A DNA stretch of 64,000 nucleotides, from the NCBI RefSeq assembly GCF_013386115.1, contig NZ_JACAOR010000013.1, forward strand, positions 1-64,000, given 5' to 3'. Position 1 is the stretch's first letter; each line of letters opens with the position of its first letter. The notes beneath the pieces were generated by a model. That model was not told where the DNA came from, did no database searches, and was given only the letters and a program-made list of their open reading frames with translations. Both the position numbers and the translations under genes were made by a program. Positions 39,434-47,797 of this stretch are shown piece by piece. Source of the DNA: Pseudomonas gingeri (GTDB lineage Bacteria > Pseudomonadota > Gammaproteobacteria > Pseudomonadales > Pseudomonadaceae).

Positions 39434-41491
39434 CTACCGGGTTTCACGCGCATCTTGCGCCTGGGGCAAGGTGAAGCCGGAGACCGAGCGTCGCAGCTGG
39501 CTGGCCATTTTCGCCAGGTTGCCAATGCTGTCGGCGGTGGCGGTCGAGCCGGATGAGGTCTGGGTGGTGATCTGCTGGATCACGTTCATGGTCAACGAGA
39601 TCTGCCCCGCCGACGAGGTCTGTTGCTGGGCCGCGTTGGAAATGCTCTGGATCAGCGCCGCCAGGGTCTTCGAGACGCCTTCGATTTCCTCCAGGGCCAC
39701 ACCGGCGTCCTGCGCCAGGCGGGCGCCACGCACCACTTCGGTGGTGGTCTGCTCCATGGAAATCACCGCTTCGTTGGTATCGGCCTGGATCGCCCGCACC
39801 AGGGTCTCGATCTGCCGGGTGGCGGCGGAAGAGCGTTCGGCCAGGCGCTGGACTTCGTCGGCGACCACCGCGAAGCCACGCCCGGCATCGCCGGCCATGG
39901 ACGCCTGGATCGCCGCGTTGAGGGCGAGGATATTGGTCTGGTCGGCAATGTCGTCGATCAGGTTGACGATATCGCCGATCTCCTGGGAAGACTCGCCGAG
40001 CCGCTTGATGCGCTTGGCGGTGTCCTGGATCTGCTCACGGATATTGTCCATGCCGTGAATGGTGTTGTGCACCACCTCGTTGCCCTTGTTGGCGATTTCC
40101 ACCGAGCGCTCGGCCACCGCCGAGGATTCGGCGGCGTTGGCCGATACCTGGTCGATGGACTCGGCCATGTCGCTGATGGCGGCAGACGCCTCGCTGATCT
40201 GCTGGGCCTGGTGCTCGGAGGCTTCGGCCAGTTGCATCGCGGTGGCCTGGGTTTCCTGCACGGCGGCGGCCACCTGGCCGGCGGTGAGGTTGATAGTCGC
40301 GACCAGGTCGCGCAACTGGTCCACCGAATAGTTGATCGAGTCGGCGATGGTCCCGGTGAAGTCTTCGGTCACCGAGGCGGTCACGGTCAGGTCACCGTCG
40401 GCCAGGTCTTCTATTTCATCCAGCAGGCGCATGATCGCGTGCTGGTTGCGCTCGTTCTTTTCCGCGGTCTCATGCAGTTGCCGGTTGGTCTCGCGCACCA
40501 TCACCAGGCCGATCAGGATGATTGAGGCCAGCGCCAGCAGGCCGAGGACATAACCGCCGATGGTGTCGAGGGAACGCCCGCCCGCCAGGTTTTCAAAACC
40601 GTTGGCCAGGTGCGAGGCCTCGTCCAGCAGGGTTTGCGAAAGGCTGAAGATATTGCTGGCGGACTCGCGGACCTGGAACAGTTCCGGCGACGTCTCGAGA
40701 ATTTCGTCGACGGAACCGGAGACGAACTGGAAGAGTTCGGCAATATCGCCGAGACGGGCGCGGGCGTCCTTGTCTTCGACCTGGGAAATCTTCAGCGCCG
40801 CATTGCCCTGCAGCATGCCATTGAGCACCTGGCCGAAGCGCGCCGCGTCACGCCCGAAGGCATCGGCGGCCTGGGACGCGGTTTCATCCCCGGCCAGCAC
40901 GGTATTCACCGCGCCGAGAATGCGCTCGGCGAGCAACGACTGGCGCTGGGCCATGGCCACCTGGGCCGCCGGCGCACCGCGTTGCAGGAGGATTTCCACG
41001 ACCTTTTCGTACTCGACCTGCAGCTGCGGCACCGTTTCGGCCAGGGTCGCGGCCACCTGGTGCAGGGACAACACGGTCTGTTCGCTGGCAAGGATCGCAT
41101 CGGTGTTCTTCAGCAGGCTTTCCCAGTCCTGCTGCACCGCGTGCATTTCGCTGCGCACCACCGGTGGCGCGGCGGGCAGGCCGGTGGCCGGGTCGCCTTT
41201 CTTCAGGTAGCCCCAGCGCTGGGCGAAGTCGTTGCGCGCATCGCTGAGCAGCTTGAACGCCGCGGCCTTGCCGGAAGCGGCCTCGGTGGCGTTCTTGGCG
41301 ATACGCTGGGACAGCACCCGCAGTTCGCCGGCGTGGCTGATGTACTGCTTGTCGTAGTTGGACTGGGTGTTCAGGTACGCGAAGTTGGCGAACAACAGCA
41401 TGATGAACACGATCAGCGCGATAAACAGCACGATGATCTGCGAACGACTACGCGAAGCCTCTTCCGGCTTGCTGGTTTTGGCTTTAATCAT
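39434..41491 (-). CDS. pilJ: PilJ, methyl-accepting chemoreceptor of the Pil-Chp system
   Basis: The 685-residue receptor has a first membrane helix at about 18-40 and a second at about 310-332, with a periplasmic sensing region between. A HAMP-like segment follows, then a signalling domain with the hairpin DIADQTNILALNAAIQASMAGDAGRGFAVVADEVQRLAERS near 520-560. It signals through PilI/ChpC to ChpA. It begins three bases after pilI. The methyltransferase gene pilK, which follows pilJ in P. aeruginosa, is absent: chpA starts seven bases after the pilJ stop. Confidence 0.96.
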   Translation of the reverse strand: MIKAKTSKPEEASRSRSQIIVLFIALIVFIMLLFANFAYLNTQSNYDKQYISHAGELRVLSQRIAKNATEAASGKAAAFKLLSDARNDFAQRWGYLKKGDPATGLPAAPPVVRSEMHAVQQDWESLLKNTDAILASEQTVLSLHQVAATLAETVPQLQVEYEKVVEILLQRGAPAAQVAMAQRQSLLAERILGAVNTVLAGDETASQAADAFGRDAARFGQVLNGMLQGNAALKISQVEDKDARARLGDIAELFQFVSGSVDEILETSPELFQVRESASNIFSLSQTLLDEASHLANGFENLAGGRSLDTIGGYVLGLLALASIILIGLVMVRETNRQLHETAEKNERNQHAIMRLLDEIEDLADGDLTVTASVTEDFTGTIADSINYSVDQLRDLVATINLTAGQVAAAVQETQATAMQLAEASEHQAQQISEASAAISDMAESIDQVSANAAESSAVAERSVEIANKGNEVVHNTIHGMDNIREQIQDTAKRIKRLGESSQEIGDIVNLIDDIADQTNILALNAAIQASMAGDAGRGFAVVADEVQRLAERSSAATRQIETLVRAIQADTNEAVISMEQTTTEVVRGARLAQDAGVALEEIEGVSKTLAALIQSISNAAQQQTSSAGQISLTMNVIQQITTQTSSGSTATADSIGNLAKMASQLRRSVSGFTLPQAQDARETR

Positions 41492-41494
41492 CGA

Positions 41495-42034
41495 TCAGAC
41501 CGCCACTTCGAGAAAACCCGGCGCCTGTGCCAGGACAAACGGGCTGAACACCCACCAGTTGCGCCCACGTTCGAAACAGCCCTGCACAAAGGGCGCCACC
41601 ACCAGTTCCGGGCGCTCGACCGAATGCATCTGCCGGCTGCCCTGGGGAAAGTGCTGCATGCCCGCCACCTCATCCACCAGCAGGCCGGCGAACACCTCCT
41701 TGTACTCCAGCACCAGTACCCGCCGCTGCTTGCGCAACGGCGACAACTCATGCCCGAAGAAGCCGCACAGGTCCATGATCGGCAACAACCGCCCGCGCAG
41801 GTTGGCGACGCCCCTGACCCAGGGCTTCACCCCCGGCAGCAGGGTGTAGCGCGGCTCATGGAGAACCTCGGCCACTTCGCCCATCGGCGCCACGTACCAC
41901 TGCTCGCCGAGCCGAAAACCGATGCCGCTCCAGGTGTCCTGGCGGGTTTCCTGGGACGGCAGGTCCGCCGCCAGCAGCCGGCAGCGCTGGTCGATTTCCA
42001 GCAACAGCTGGAAGGCGGTCTGCGATTCAGCCAT
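41495..42034 (-). CDS. pilI: PilI, CheW-like adaptor
   Basis: The 179-residue CheW-domain protein couples PilJ to ChpA. GIGFRLGEQWYVAPMGEVAEVLHEPRYTLLPGVKPWVRGVANLRGRLLPIMDLCGFFG contains the typical V-R-G-x-x-N-x-R-G-x-x-x-P-I-x-D-L pattern of CheW domains. It lies between pilH and pilJ with 12- and 3-bp gaps. Confidence 0.95.
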   Translation of the reverse strand: MAESQTAFQLLLEIDQRCRLLAADLPSQETRQDTWSGIGFRLGEQWYVAPMGEVAEVLHEPRYTLLPGVKPWVRGVANLRGRLLPIMDLCGFFGHELSPLRKQRRVLVLEYKEVFAGLLVDEVAGMQHFPQGSRQMHSVERPELVVAPFVQGCFERGRNWWVFSPFVLAQAPGFLEVAV

Positions 42035-42046
42035 GGGCGCCGGCCG

Positions 42047-42412
42047 TCAACCGGCCAGGACGTTGTTCAGGGTCTTGAGCAGGGTCTCTTCGTCGACCGG
42101 CTTGGTCAGGTAGTCCCTGGCGCCCTGGCGCGTACCCCAGACCTTGTCGGTTTCCTGATCCTTGGTGGTGATGATGATCACCGGGATCGCCGCGGTTTCC
42201 GGGTCCTTGGTCAACTGGCGGGTCGCCTGGAAACCGTTGAGGCCGGGCATGACGATGTCCATCAGGACCGCGTCGGGCTTTTCCTGCCGGGCCAGGGCCA
42301 CGCCGTCGGCGCCGTTCTCGGCCTTGAGGACTTCATGGCCGTGCTTTTCCAGCATGCCGGTCAGTTTGTACATTTCAGTCGGCGAATCATCGACGATCAG
42401 GATGCGTGCCAT
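42047..42412 (-). CDS. pilH: PilH, single-domain response regulator
   Basis: The 121-residue CheY-like receiver has the acidic pair DD at residues 8-9, phosphorylated Asp-52 in VLMDIVMPGLNG, Thr in VIIITTKDQETDK and Lys in YLTKPVDEE. In P. aeruginosa PilH is thought to oppose PilG, acting as a phosphate sink or on retraction. ATG 42412, preceded by GGGGAACACC, was chosen over the four-codon longer frame. Confidence 0.95.
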   Translation of the reverse strand: MARILIVDDSPTEMYKLTGMLEKHGHEVLKAENGADGVALARQEKPDAVLMDIVMPGLNGFQATRQLTKDPETAAIPVIIITTKDQETDKVWGTRQGARDYLTKPVDEETLLKTLNNVLAG

Positions 42413-42457
42413 GGTGTTCCCCATTTCTTATAAAGAGGGCGGCCCACCGGCCACCCG

Positions 42458-42865
42458 TCAATGTGCTTGTTCCACTGCCGCGAATCCCGGCACATGGGCC
42501 TTGATCGCATCCAGCAGCTCTTCCTTGCTGAAGGGCTTGGTCAAGAAGCGGTCGGAGCCGACGATGCGCCCCTTGGCCTTGTCGAACAGGCCGTCCTTGG
42601 ACGACAGCATGATCACCGGCGTCGACTTGAACGCACTGTTGTTCTTGATCAGGGCGCAGGTCTGATAACCATCCAGGCGCGGCATCATGATGTCGACGAA
42701 GATGATGCCCGGATGATGATCGGCAATCTTGGCCAGCGCATCGAAACCGTCGATGGCCGTGATGACTTCGCAACCGACATGCTTGAGCAGCGTTTCGGCC
42801 GTGCGACGAATCGTCTTGGAGTCATCGATGACCATGACTTTCAAGGCTGTGGAATGCTGTTCCAT
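42458..42865 (-). CDS. pilG: PilG, single-domain response regulator
   Basis: The 135-residue receiver has the acidic pair near residues 14-15 (VIDDSKTIRRTAETLL), phospho-acceptor Asp-58 in IIFVDIMMPRLDG and Lys in FLTKPFSKEELL. PilG promotes pilus extension and stimulates adenylate cyclase CyaB in P. aeruginosa. It is the first gene of the pilG-H-I-J-chpA-chpC operon and diverges from gshB across a 249-bp region. Confidence 0.95.
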   Translation of the reverse strand: MEQHSTALKVMVIDDSKTIRRTAETLLKHVGCEVITAIDGFDALAKIADHHPGIIFVDIMMPRLDGYQTCALIKNNSAFKSTPVIMLSSKDGLFDKAKGRIVGSDRFLTKPFSKEELLDAIKAHVPGFAAVEQAH

Positions 42866-43114
42866 ATCTGCTCTACCATCGCCACAGCGACTCGTTTTCT
42901 ACGGATACCCGGTTTCCGGGCGCGAAACCCTTGATGTGGAAGGATTTCGTACAGGATGCGAACCTTTTTAGCACAGTCTCCCCACGCAATCCATGAGCGG
43001 CCTCGGCGCGGCTGCCAGAGGCGGTTTTTCCTTGACCGGGAATCGGTGTAGCGCCACTCTGACGCCACTTTTTCAAGCCATCGCGGCCTTCACGGCCAAC
43101 AGAGGATATAGCCC

Positions 43115-44068
43115 ATGAGCGTTCGTCTCGGGATTGTCATGGACCCCATCGCCAGCATCTCCTATAAGAAGGACAGCTCGCTGGCCATGTTGCTGGCCGC
43201 CCAGGAGCGCGGCTGGACGCTGTTCTACATGGAACAGCAGGACCTTTATCAAGATGCTGGCGTGGCCCGGGCACGGATGAAACCCTTGAAGGTGTTCGCC
43301 AACCCCGAGCACTGGTTCGAGCTGGAAGCCGAGACCGACGCGGCCCTGAGCGATCTGGACGTGATCCTGATGCGCAAGGACCCGCCGTTCGACATGGAGT
43401 TCGTCTACTCCACCTACCTGCTGGAACAGGCCGAGCGCGCCGGCGTGCTGGTGGTGAACAAGCCCCAGAGCCTGCGCGACTGCAACGAAAAGCTGTTCGC
43501 CACCCAGTTCCCGCACTGCACGCCGCCGACCCTGGTCAGCCGTCGGGCCGATGTCCTGCGCGAATTCGCCGCCAGGCACGGTGACGTGATCCTCAAGCCG
43601 CTGGACGGCATGGGCGGCACCTCGATCTTCCGGCACCGTGTCGGCGACCCGAACCTGTCGGTGATCCTCGAGACCCTGACCGCCCTCGGCACCCAGCAGA
43701 TCATGGCCCAGGCCTACCTGCCGGGGATCAAGGACGGTGACAAGCGCATCCTGATGATCGATGGCGAACCGGTGCCGTATTGCCTGGCGCGGATCCCGGC
43801 TGCCGGCGAAACCCGCGGCAACCTGGCGGCCGGCGGTCGTGGCGAAGCCCGTCCGCTGACCGACCGCGACCGCTGGATCGCTGCCCAGGTCGGCCCGACC
43901 CTGCGCGAAAAAGGCCTGCTGTTCGTCGGCCTCGACGTGATCGGCGAGCACCTGACGGAAATCAACGTCACCAGCCCTACCTGCATCCGCGAAATCGACA
44001 ATGCCTTCGGCACCAATATCGGCGGCCTGCTGATGGATGCCATCGAGCAGAAGCTCAAAAGCCGTTGA
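43115..44068 (+). CDS. gshB: Glutathione synthetase
   Basis: GshB joins gamma-glutamylcysteine and glycine using ATP. The 317-residue product, of normal length, is an ATP-grasp enzyme: MSVRLGIVMDPIASISYKKDSS at the start, ILKPLDGMGGTSIFR in the ATP-binding region (near 160), and GLDVIGEHLTEINVTSPTCIREID near residue 275 for metal binding. AGAGGATATAGCCC precedes the ATG. Placement next to pilG is conserved in Pseudomonas. Confidence 0.97.
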   Translation: MSVRLGIVMDPIASISYKKDSSLAMLLAAQERGWTLFYMEQQDLYQDAGVARARMKPLKVFANPEHWFELEAETDAALSDLDVILMRKDPPFDMEFVYSTYLLEQAERAGVLVVNKPQSLRDCNEKLFATQFPHCTPPTLVSRRADVLREFAARHGDVILKPLDGMGGTSIFRHRVGDPNLSVILETLTALGTQQIMAQAYLPGIKDGDKRILMIDGEPVPYCLARIPAAGETRGNLAAGGRGEARPLTDRDRWIAAQVGPTLREKGLLFVGLDVIGEHLTEINVTSPTCIREIDNAFGTNIGGLLMDAIEQKLKSR

Positions 44069-44145
44069 TGTAGAACAGCCGAGATGAAACCAACATTGCG
44101 TTATCATGCATCGCCTCTGATACGCGTGATGTTGGTTTCCTGGTC

Positions 44146-45045
44146 ATGACACTCCCCGCCGATCTGCCCTCCGAACTCTCCCGCACCGGCGTGCGCCCGG
44201 CCGATCGGCTCGGCTTTACCTTGTTTCTCGCCGCCCTGATCCACCTGGCGCTGATCCTCGGCATCGGTTTCAGCTTCGTCGAGCCCAAGCAGATCAGCAG
44301 GACCCTGGAAATCACCCTGGCCACCTTCAAGAGCGAAACCAAGCCTGCCAAGGCCGACTTTATCGCCCAGGAAAACCAGCAGGGCAGCGGCACCCTGGAC
44401 AAGAAGGCGATCCCCACCACCACCGAGGTCGCGCCGTTCCAGGACAACATCGTCAACAAAGTGACCCCGCCGCCACCGGCCAAGCAGGAAATCAAGGAAG
44501 CCGCGCCCAAGGCCGCTGTCGCCACCGTGGCGCCAAAACCCAGGAAAACCGTGACCAAACGCGAGGAAACCCGGACCGAAGTCACGCCCAAGGCCGAAAC
44601 ACCGACCTTCGACAGCTCGCAGCTGTCCAGCGATATCGCCAGCCTGGAGGCGGAACTGGCCAAGGAACAGCAGTTGTACGCCAAGCGCCCGCGCATCCAC
44701 CGCCTCAGCGCCGCCTCGACCATGCGCGACAAAGGCGCCTGGTACAAGGACGAGTGGCGCAAGAAGGTCGAGCGGATCGGCAACCTCAACTATCCCGAGG
44801 AAGCACGGCGCCAGCAGATCTACGGCAACCTGCGGCTGATGGTCTCGATCAACCACGACGGTTCGCTGTATGAAGTGCTGGTCCTGGAATCCTCCGGCCA
44901 GCCCCTGCTGGACCAGGCGGCCCAGCGCATCGTGCGCCTGGCGGCCCCCTTCGCGCCCTTTACCGGCGACCTGTCGGATATCGACCGCCTGGAAATCATC
45001 CGCACCTGGCGTTTCGCCCGGGGAGACAAGCTGTCCAGCAACTGA
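44146..45045 (+). CDS. TonB-family energy transducer (TonB3-like)
   Basis: The 299-residue protein has one N-terminal membrane helix (GFTLFLAALIHLALILGIGF, residues 24-43). A long Pro/Lys/Ala-rich periplasmic region follows, then a TonB C-terminal domain with NLNYPEEARRQQIYGNLRLMVSINHDGSLYEVLVLESSG. In P. aeruginosa the gene at this position, next to gshB and pilG, is tonB3, which is needed for twitching motility and pilus assembly. No ExbB/ExbD genes are present here. It follows gshB by 77 bp. Confidence 0.88.
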   Translation: MTLPADLPSELSRTGVRPADRLGFTLFLAALIHLALILGIGFSFVEPKQISRTLEITLATFKSETKPAKADFIAQENQQGSGTLDKKAIPTTTEVAPFQDNIVNKVTPPPPAKQEIKEAAPKAAVATVAPKPRKTVTKREETRTEVTPKAETPTFDSSQLSSDIASLEAELAKEQQLYAKRPRIHRLSAASTMRDKGAWYKDEWRKKVERIGNLNYPEEARRQQIYGNLRLMVSINHDGSLYEVLVLESSGQPLLDQAAQRIVRLAAPFAPFTGDLSDIDRLEIIRTWRFARGDKLSSN

Positions 45046-45065
45046 GAACCCGTGAGAACCTGCAG

Positions 45066-45098
45066 GAAAACCTGTGGGAGGGGGCTTGCCCCCGAAGC
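45066..45098. repeat. Single REP-like palindrome
   Basis: GGGAGGGGGCTTGCCCCCG is a short palindrome of the REP type between the tonB-like gene and algH. Confidence 0.6.
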
Positions 45099-45184
45099 CG
45101 TTGGCACCGGCAAGGCCCTCCGTTGAACAACAAGTCCGCGTACGCCGCTTGTCAGCTTGCCCGCCCAACGCCACACTAGGGCTC

Positions 45185-45754
45185 ATGAAAAACCTCACCC
45201 CGACTTACCTCAAGCATCACTTCCTGATCGCCATGCCGCATATGGCCGACCCGAATTTCGCGCAGACCTTGACCTACATCGTCGAGCACACCGCGAACGG
45301 TGCCATGGGACTGGTTATCAACCGCCCACAATCGCTGAACCTGGCCGATATCCTCGAACAGTTGCGCCCGGACATCGATCCGCCCGTCCTCTGCCAGCAT
45401 GTGCCGATCTACTCCGGCGGCCCGGTGCAGACCGATCGCGGCTTTGTCCTGCATCCGATCGGCAAGACCTACCAGGCCACCGTCGAACTCGAAGGCCTGG
45501 CGCTGTCGACGTCCCAGGACGTGCTGTTCGCCATCGCCGACGGCATCGGCCCGGAGCGCAGCCTGATCGCCCTCGGCTATGCCGGCTGGGAAGCCGGGCA
45601 ACTGGAAGCCGAACTGGCCGATAACGCCTGGCTGACCTGCCCGTTTTCCCCGGACATCCTCTTCGAAACCGACAGCGATGCACGCCTGGCCGCCGCCGCC
45701 GCCCGGCTGGGCGTCAATCTCAGCCTGCTCACCAGCCAGGCGGGCCACGCCTGA
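45185..45754 (+). CDS. algH: AlgH/YqgE family protein (DUF179)
   Basis: The 189-residue protein starts MKNLTPTYLKHHFLIAMPHMADPNFAQTLTYIVEH and has GAMGLVINRP and YSGGPVQTDRGFVLH, typical of UPF0301/AlgH. AlgH was named from an alginate phenotype in P. aeruginosa, but its biochemical role is not settled. The ATG at 45185 was chosen over a long upstream extension. Its stop overlaps the ruvX start by one base (TGATG). Confidence 0.93.
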   Translation: MKNLTPTYLKHHFLIAMPHMADPNFAQTLTYIVEHTANGAMGLVINRPQSLNLADILEQLRPDIDPPVLCQHVPIYSGGPVQTDRGFVLHPIGKTYQATVELEGLALSTSQDVLFAIADGIGPERSLIALGYAGWEAGQLEAELADNAWLTCPFSPDILFETDSDARLAAAAARLGVNLSLLTSQAGHA

Positions 45755-46194
45755 TGGCCAATATCCGCCTGCTGCTGGGCTTCGACTACGGGACCCGGCA
45801 GATCGGTGTCGCCGTCGGCCAGATGATCACCGGCCAGGCCCGCGAGCTTTGTACGCTCAAAGCGCAGAACGGCATTCCCGACTGGAACCAGGTCGAAGCC
45901 CTCATCAAGGAGTGGAAACCCGATGCCGTGGTGGTCGGCCTGCCCCTGAACATGGACGGCACCCCCAGCGAAATGTGCGCCCGGGCGGAAAAATTCGCCC
46001 GCCGGCTCAACGGTCGCTACAACGTGCCGTTCTTCACCCAGGATGAACGCCTGACCACGTTCGAGGCCAAGGGCGAGCGCATGGCCAAGGGCGGACAGAA
46101 AGGCACCTATCGCGACAACCCGGTGGACGCCATCGCCGCCAAGCTGCTGCTGCAAAGCTGGATCGAAGAAAACCCTGCACCCCCAGAATCCTGA
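45754..46194 (+). CDS. ruvX: Putative Holliday junction resolvase / pre-16S rRNA nuclease (YqgF)
   Basis: The 146-residue protein has an RNase H-like fold: LLLGFDYGTRQIGVAVG with the first catalytic Asp, VVVGLPLNMDGTPSEMC, and FFTQDERLTTFEA with acidic residues. YqgF is implicated in processing the 5' end of 16S rRNA and, in some bacteria, Holliday junction cleavage. Translation is coupled to algH. The pairing algH-yqgF is conserved in gammaproteobacteria. Confidence 0.94.
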   Translation: MANIRLLLGFDYGTRQIGVAVGQMITGQARELCTLKAQNGIPDWNQVEALIKEWKPDAVVVGLPLNMDGTPSEMCARAEKFARRLNGRYNVPFFTQDERLTTFEAKGERMAKGGQKGTYRDNPVDAIAAKLLLQSWIEENPAPPES

Positions 46195-46262
46195 AGGCGT
46201 TTCACGCCCCACCGTTTCAGCCCTCGCCGCGCTTGCCGGGCGGGGCCCTTGAAGGAGCCACC

Positions 46263-46769
46263 ATGAGCCTGCCCAATCCCGCCGAACTGATCGACCAGAT
46301 GGCCATCCGCCTCAAGGCCCACCTGCAACAGCGCGCCATCGACACCCCGCGCTATATCGGCATCCGCACCGGTGGCGTGTGGGTCGCGCAGGCGCTGCTC
46401 AAGGCGCTGGACAGCGATTCGCCGCTGGGCACCCTGGACGTTTCCTTCTACCGCGACGACTTCAGCCAGAACGGCCTGCACCCGCAGGTACGCCCCTCCG
46501 AGCTGCCGTTCGAGATCGAAGGCCAGCACCTGGTGCTGATCGACGATGTGCTGATGAGTGGCCGGACCATCCGCGCCGCCCTCAACGAACTGTTCGACTA
46601 TGGCCGCCCGGCCAGCGTGACCCTGGTCTGCCTGCTGGACCTGGACGCCGCCGAGTTGCCGATCCGGCCGAATGTGGTGGGCGCGACCCTGTCACTGGCG
46701 CCCACGGAACGGGTAAAATTGTCCGGCCCCGCACCGCTCCAACTTGAACTTCAAGACCTGGCCCTTTAA
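46263..46769 (+). CDS. pyrR: PyrR bifunctional regulator / uracil phosphoribosyltransferase
   Basis: The 168-residue protein has the PRPP-binding motif LVLIDDVLMSGRTIRAAL near residue 95 and IGIRTGGVWVAQAL near 38. In Bacillus PyrR is an RNA-binding attenuator; in pseudomonads it lies upstream of pyrB and its regulatory mode is less clear. GAAGGAGCCACC precedes ATG 46263. It starts the pyrR-pyrB-pyrC' cluster 68 bp after ruvX. Confidence 0.94.
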   Translation: MSLPNPAELIDQMAIRLKAHLQQRAIDTPRYIGIRTGGVWVAQALLKALDSDSPLGTLDVSFYRDDFSQNGLHPQVRPSELPFEIEGQHLVLIDDVLMSGRTIRAALNELFDYGRPASVTLVCLLDLDAAELPIRPNVVGATLSLAPTERVKLSGPAPLQLELQDLAL

Positions 46770-46792
46770 GCACCTAAAAAGAGTCCCTTGCG

Positions 46793-47797
46793 ATGACGCC
46801 TCCAGACGCCAAGCGCCCCCTGCAGCTCAATGATCAGGGCCAGCTGCGCCACTTCCTGTCGCTTGACGGTTTGCGCCGCGAGCTGCTGACCGAGATCCTC
46901 GATACCGCCGACTCCTTCCTCGAAGTCGGCGCCCGGGCGGTGAAGAAAGTCCCGCTGCTGCGCGGCAAGACCGTGTGCAACGTGTTCTTCGAGAACTCCA
47001 CCCGTACCCGCACCACCTTCGAACTGGCGGCCCAGCGGCTGTCGGCGGACGTGATCACGCTGAACGTGTCGACCTCGTCCGCGAGCAAGGGCGAAACCCT
47101 GCTCGATACCCTGCGCAACCTCGAGGCCATGGCCGCCGACATGTTCGTGGTACGCCACGGCGACTCCGGTGCCGCGCACTTCATCGCCGAACACGTCTGC
47201 CCGCAGGTGGCGATCATCAACGGCGGCGACGGCCGCCATGCCCACCCGACCCAGGGCATGCTCGACATGCTGACCATCCGCCGGCACAAGGGCGGCTTCG
47301 AAAACCTCTCCGTGGCGATTGTCGGCGACATCCTGCACTCGCGGGTCGCGCGCTCGAACATGCTCGCGCTGAAGACCCTGGGCTGCCCGGATATCCGCGT
47401 GATCGCCCCGAAAACCCTGCTGCCGATCGGTATCGAGCAATATGGCGTGAAGGTCTACACCGACCTCGCCGAGGGCCTGAAGGATGTCGACGTGGTGATC
47501 ATGCTGCGCCTGCAGCGTGAACGCATGACCGGCGGCCTGCTGCCCAGCGAAGGCGAGTTCTACCGCCTGTTCGGCCTGACCACCGCGCGCCTGGCCGGTG
47601 CCCGGCCGGACGCCATCGTGATGCACCCGGGCCCGATCAACCGCGGCGTGGAGATCGAGTCGGCGGTGGCCGACGGTCCGCGTTCGGTCATCCTCAATCA
47701 AGTCACCTACGGTATCGCCGTGCGCATGGCCGTGTTGTCCATGGCCATGAGCGGACAGACCGCCCAGCGCCAATTCGAGCAGGAGAACGCCCAGTGA
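46793..47797 (+). CDS. pyrB: Aspartate carbamoyltransferase catalytic subunit
   Basis: PyrB makes carbamoyl aspartate, the first committed step of pyrimidine synthesis. The 334-residue product carries the carbamoyl-phosphate site FENSTRTRTTFELAAQRL (near residue 65), HPTQGMLDMLTI (near 152) and MHPGPINRGVEI (near 280). In Pseudomonas, PyrB forms a dodecamer with an inactive dihydroorotase encoded next; the pair here overlaps by four bases (ATGA), ensuring equal synthesis. Confidence 0.97.
   Translation: MTPPDAKRPLQLNDQGQLRHFLSLDGLRRELLTEILDTADSFLEVGARAVKKVPLLRGKTVCNVFFENSTRTRTTFELAAQRLSADVITLNVSTSSASKGETLLDTLRNLEAMAADMFVVRHGDSGAAHFIAEHVCPQVAIINGGDGRHAHPTQGMLDMLTIRRHKGGFENLSVAIVGDILHSRVARSNMLALKTLGCPDIRVIAPKTLLPIGIEQYGVKVYTDLAEGLKDVDVVIMLRLQRERMTGGLLPSEGEFYRLFGLTTARLAGARPDAIVMHPGPINRGVEIESAVADGPRSVILNQVTYGIAVRMAVLSMAMSGQTAQRQFEQENAQ

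Noticed and set aside
33502..39474. A 1990-codon open frame antisense to chpA
   Set aside because: Its composition (rich in His, Gln, Arg, Gly, Leu) is that of a shadow created by high-GC codon bias; chpA on the other strand has recognisable domains throughout.
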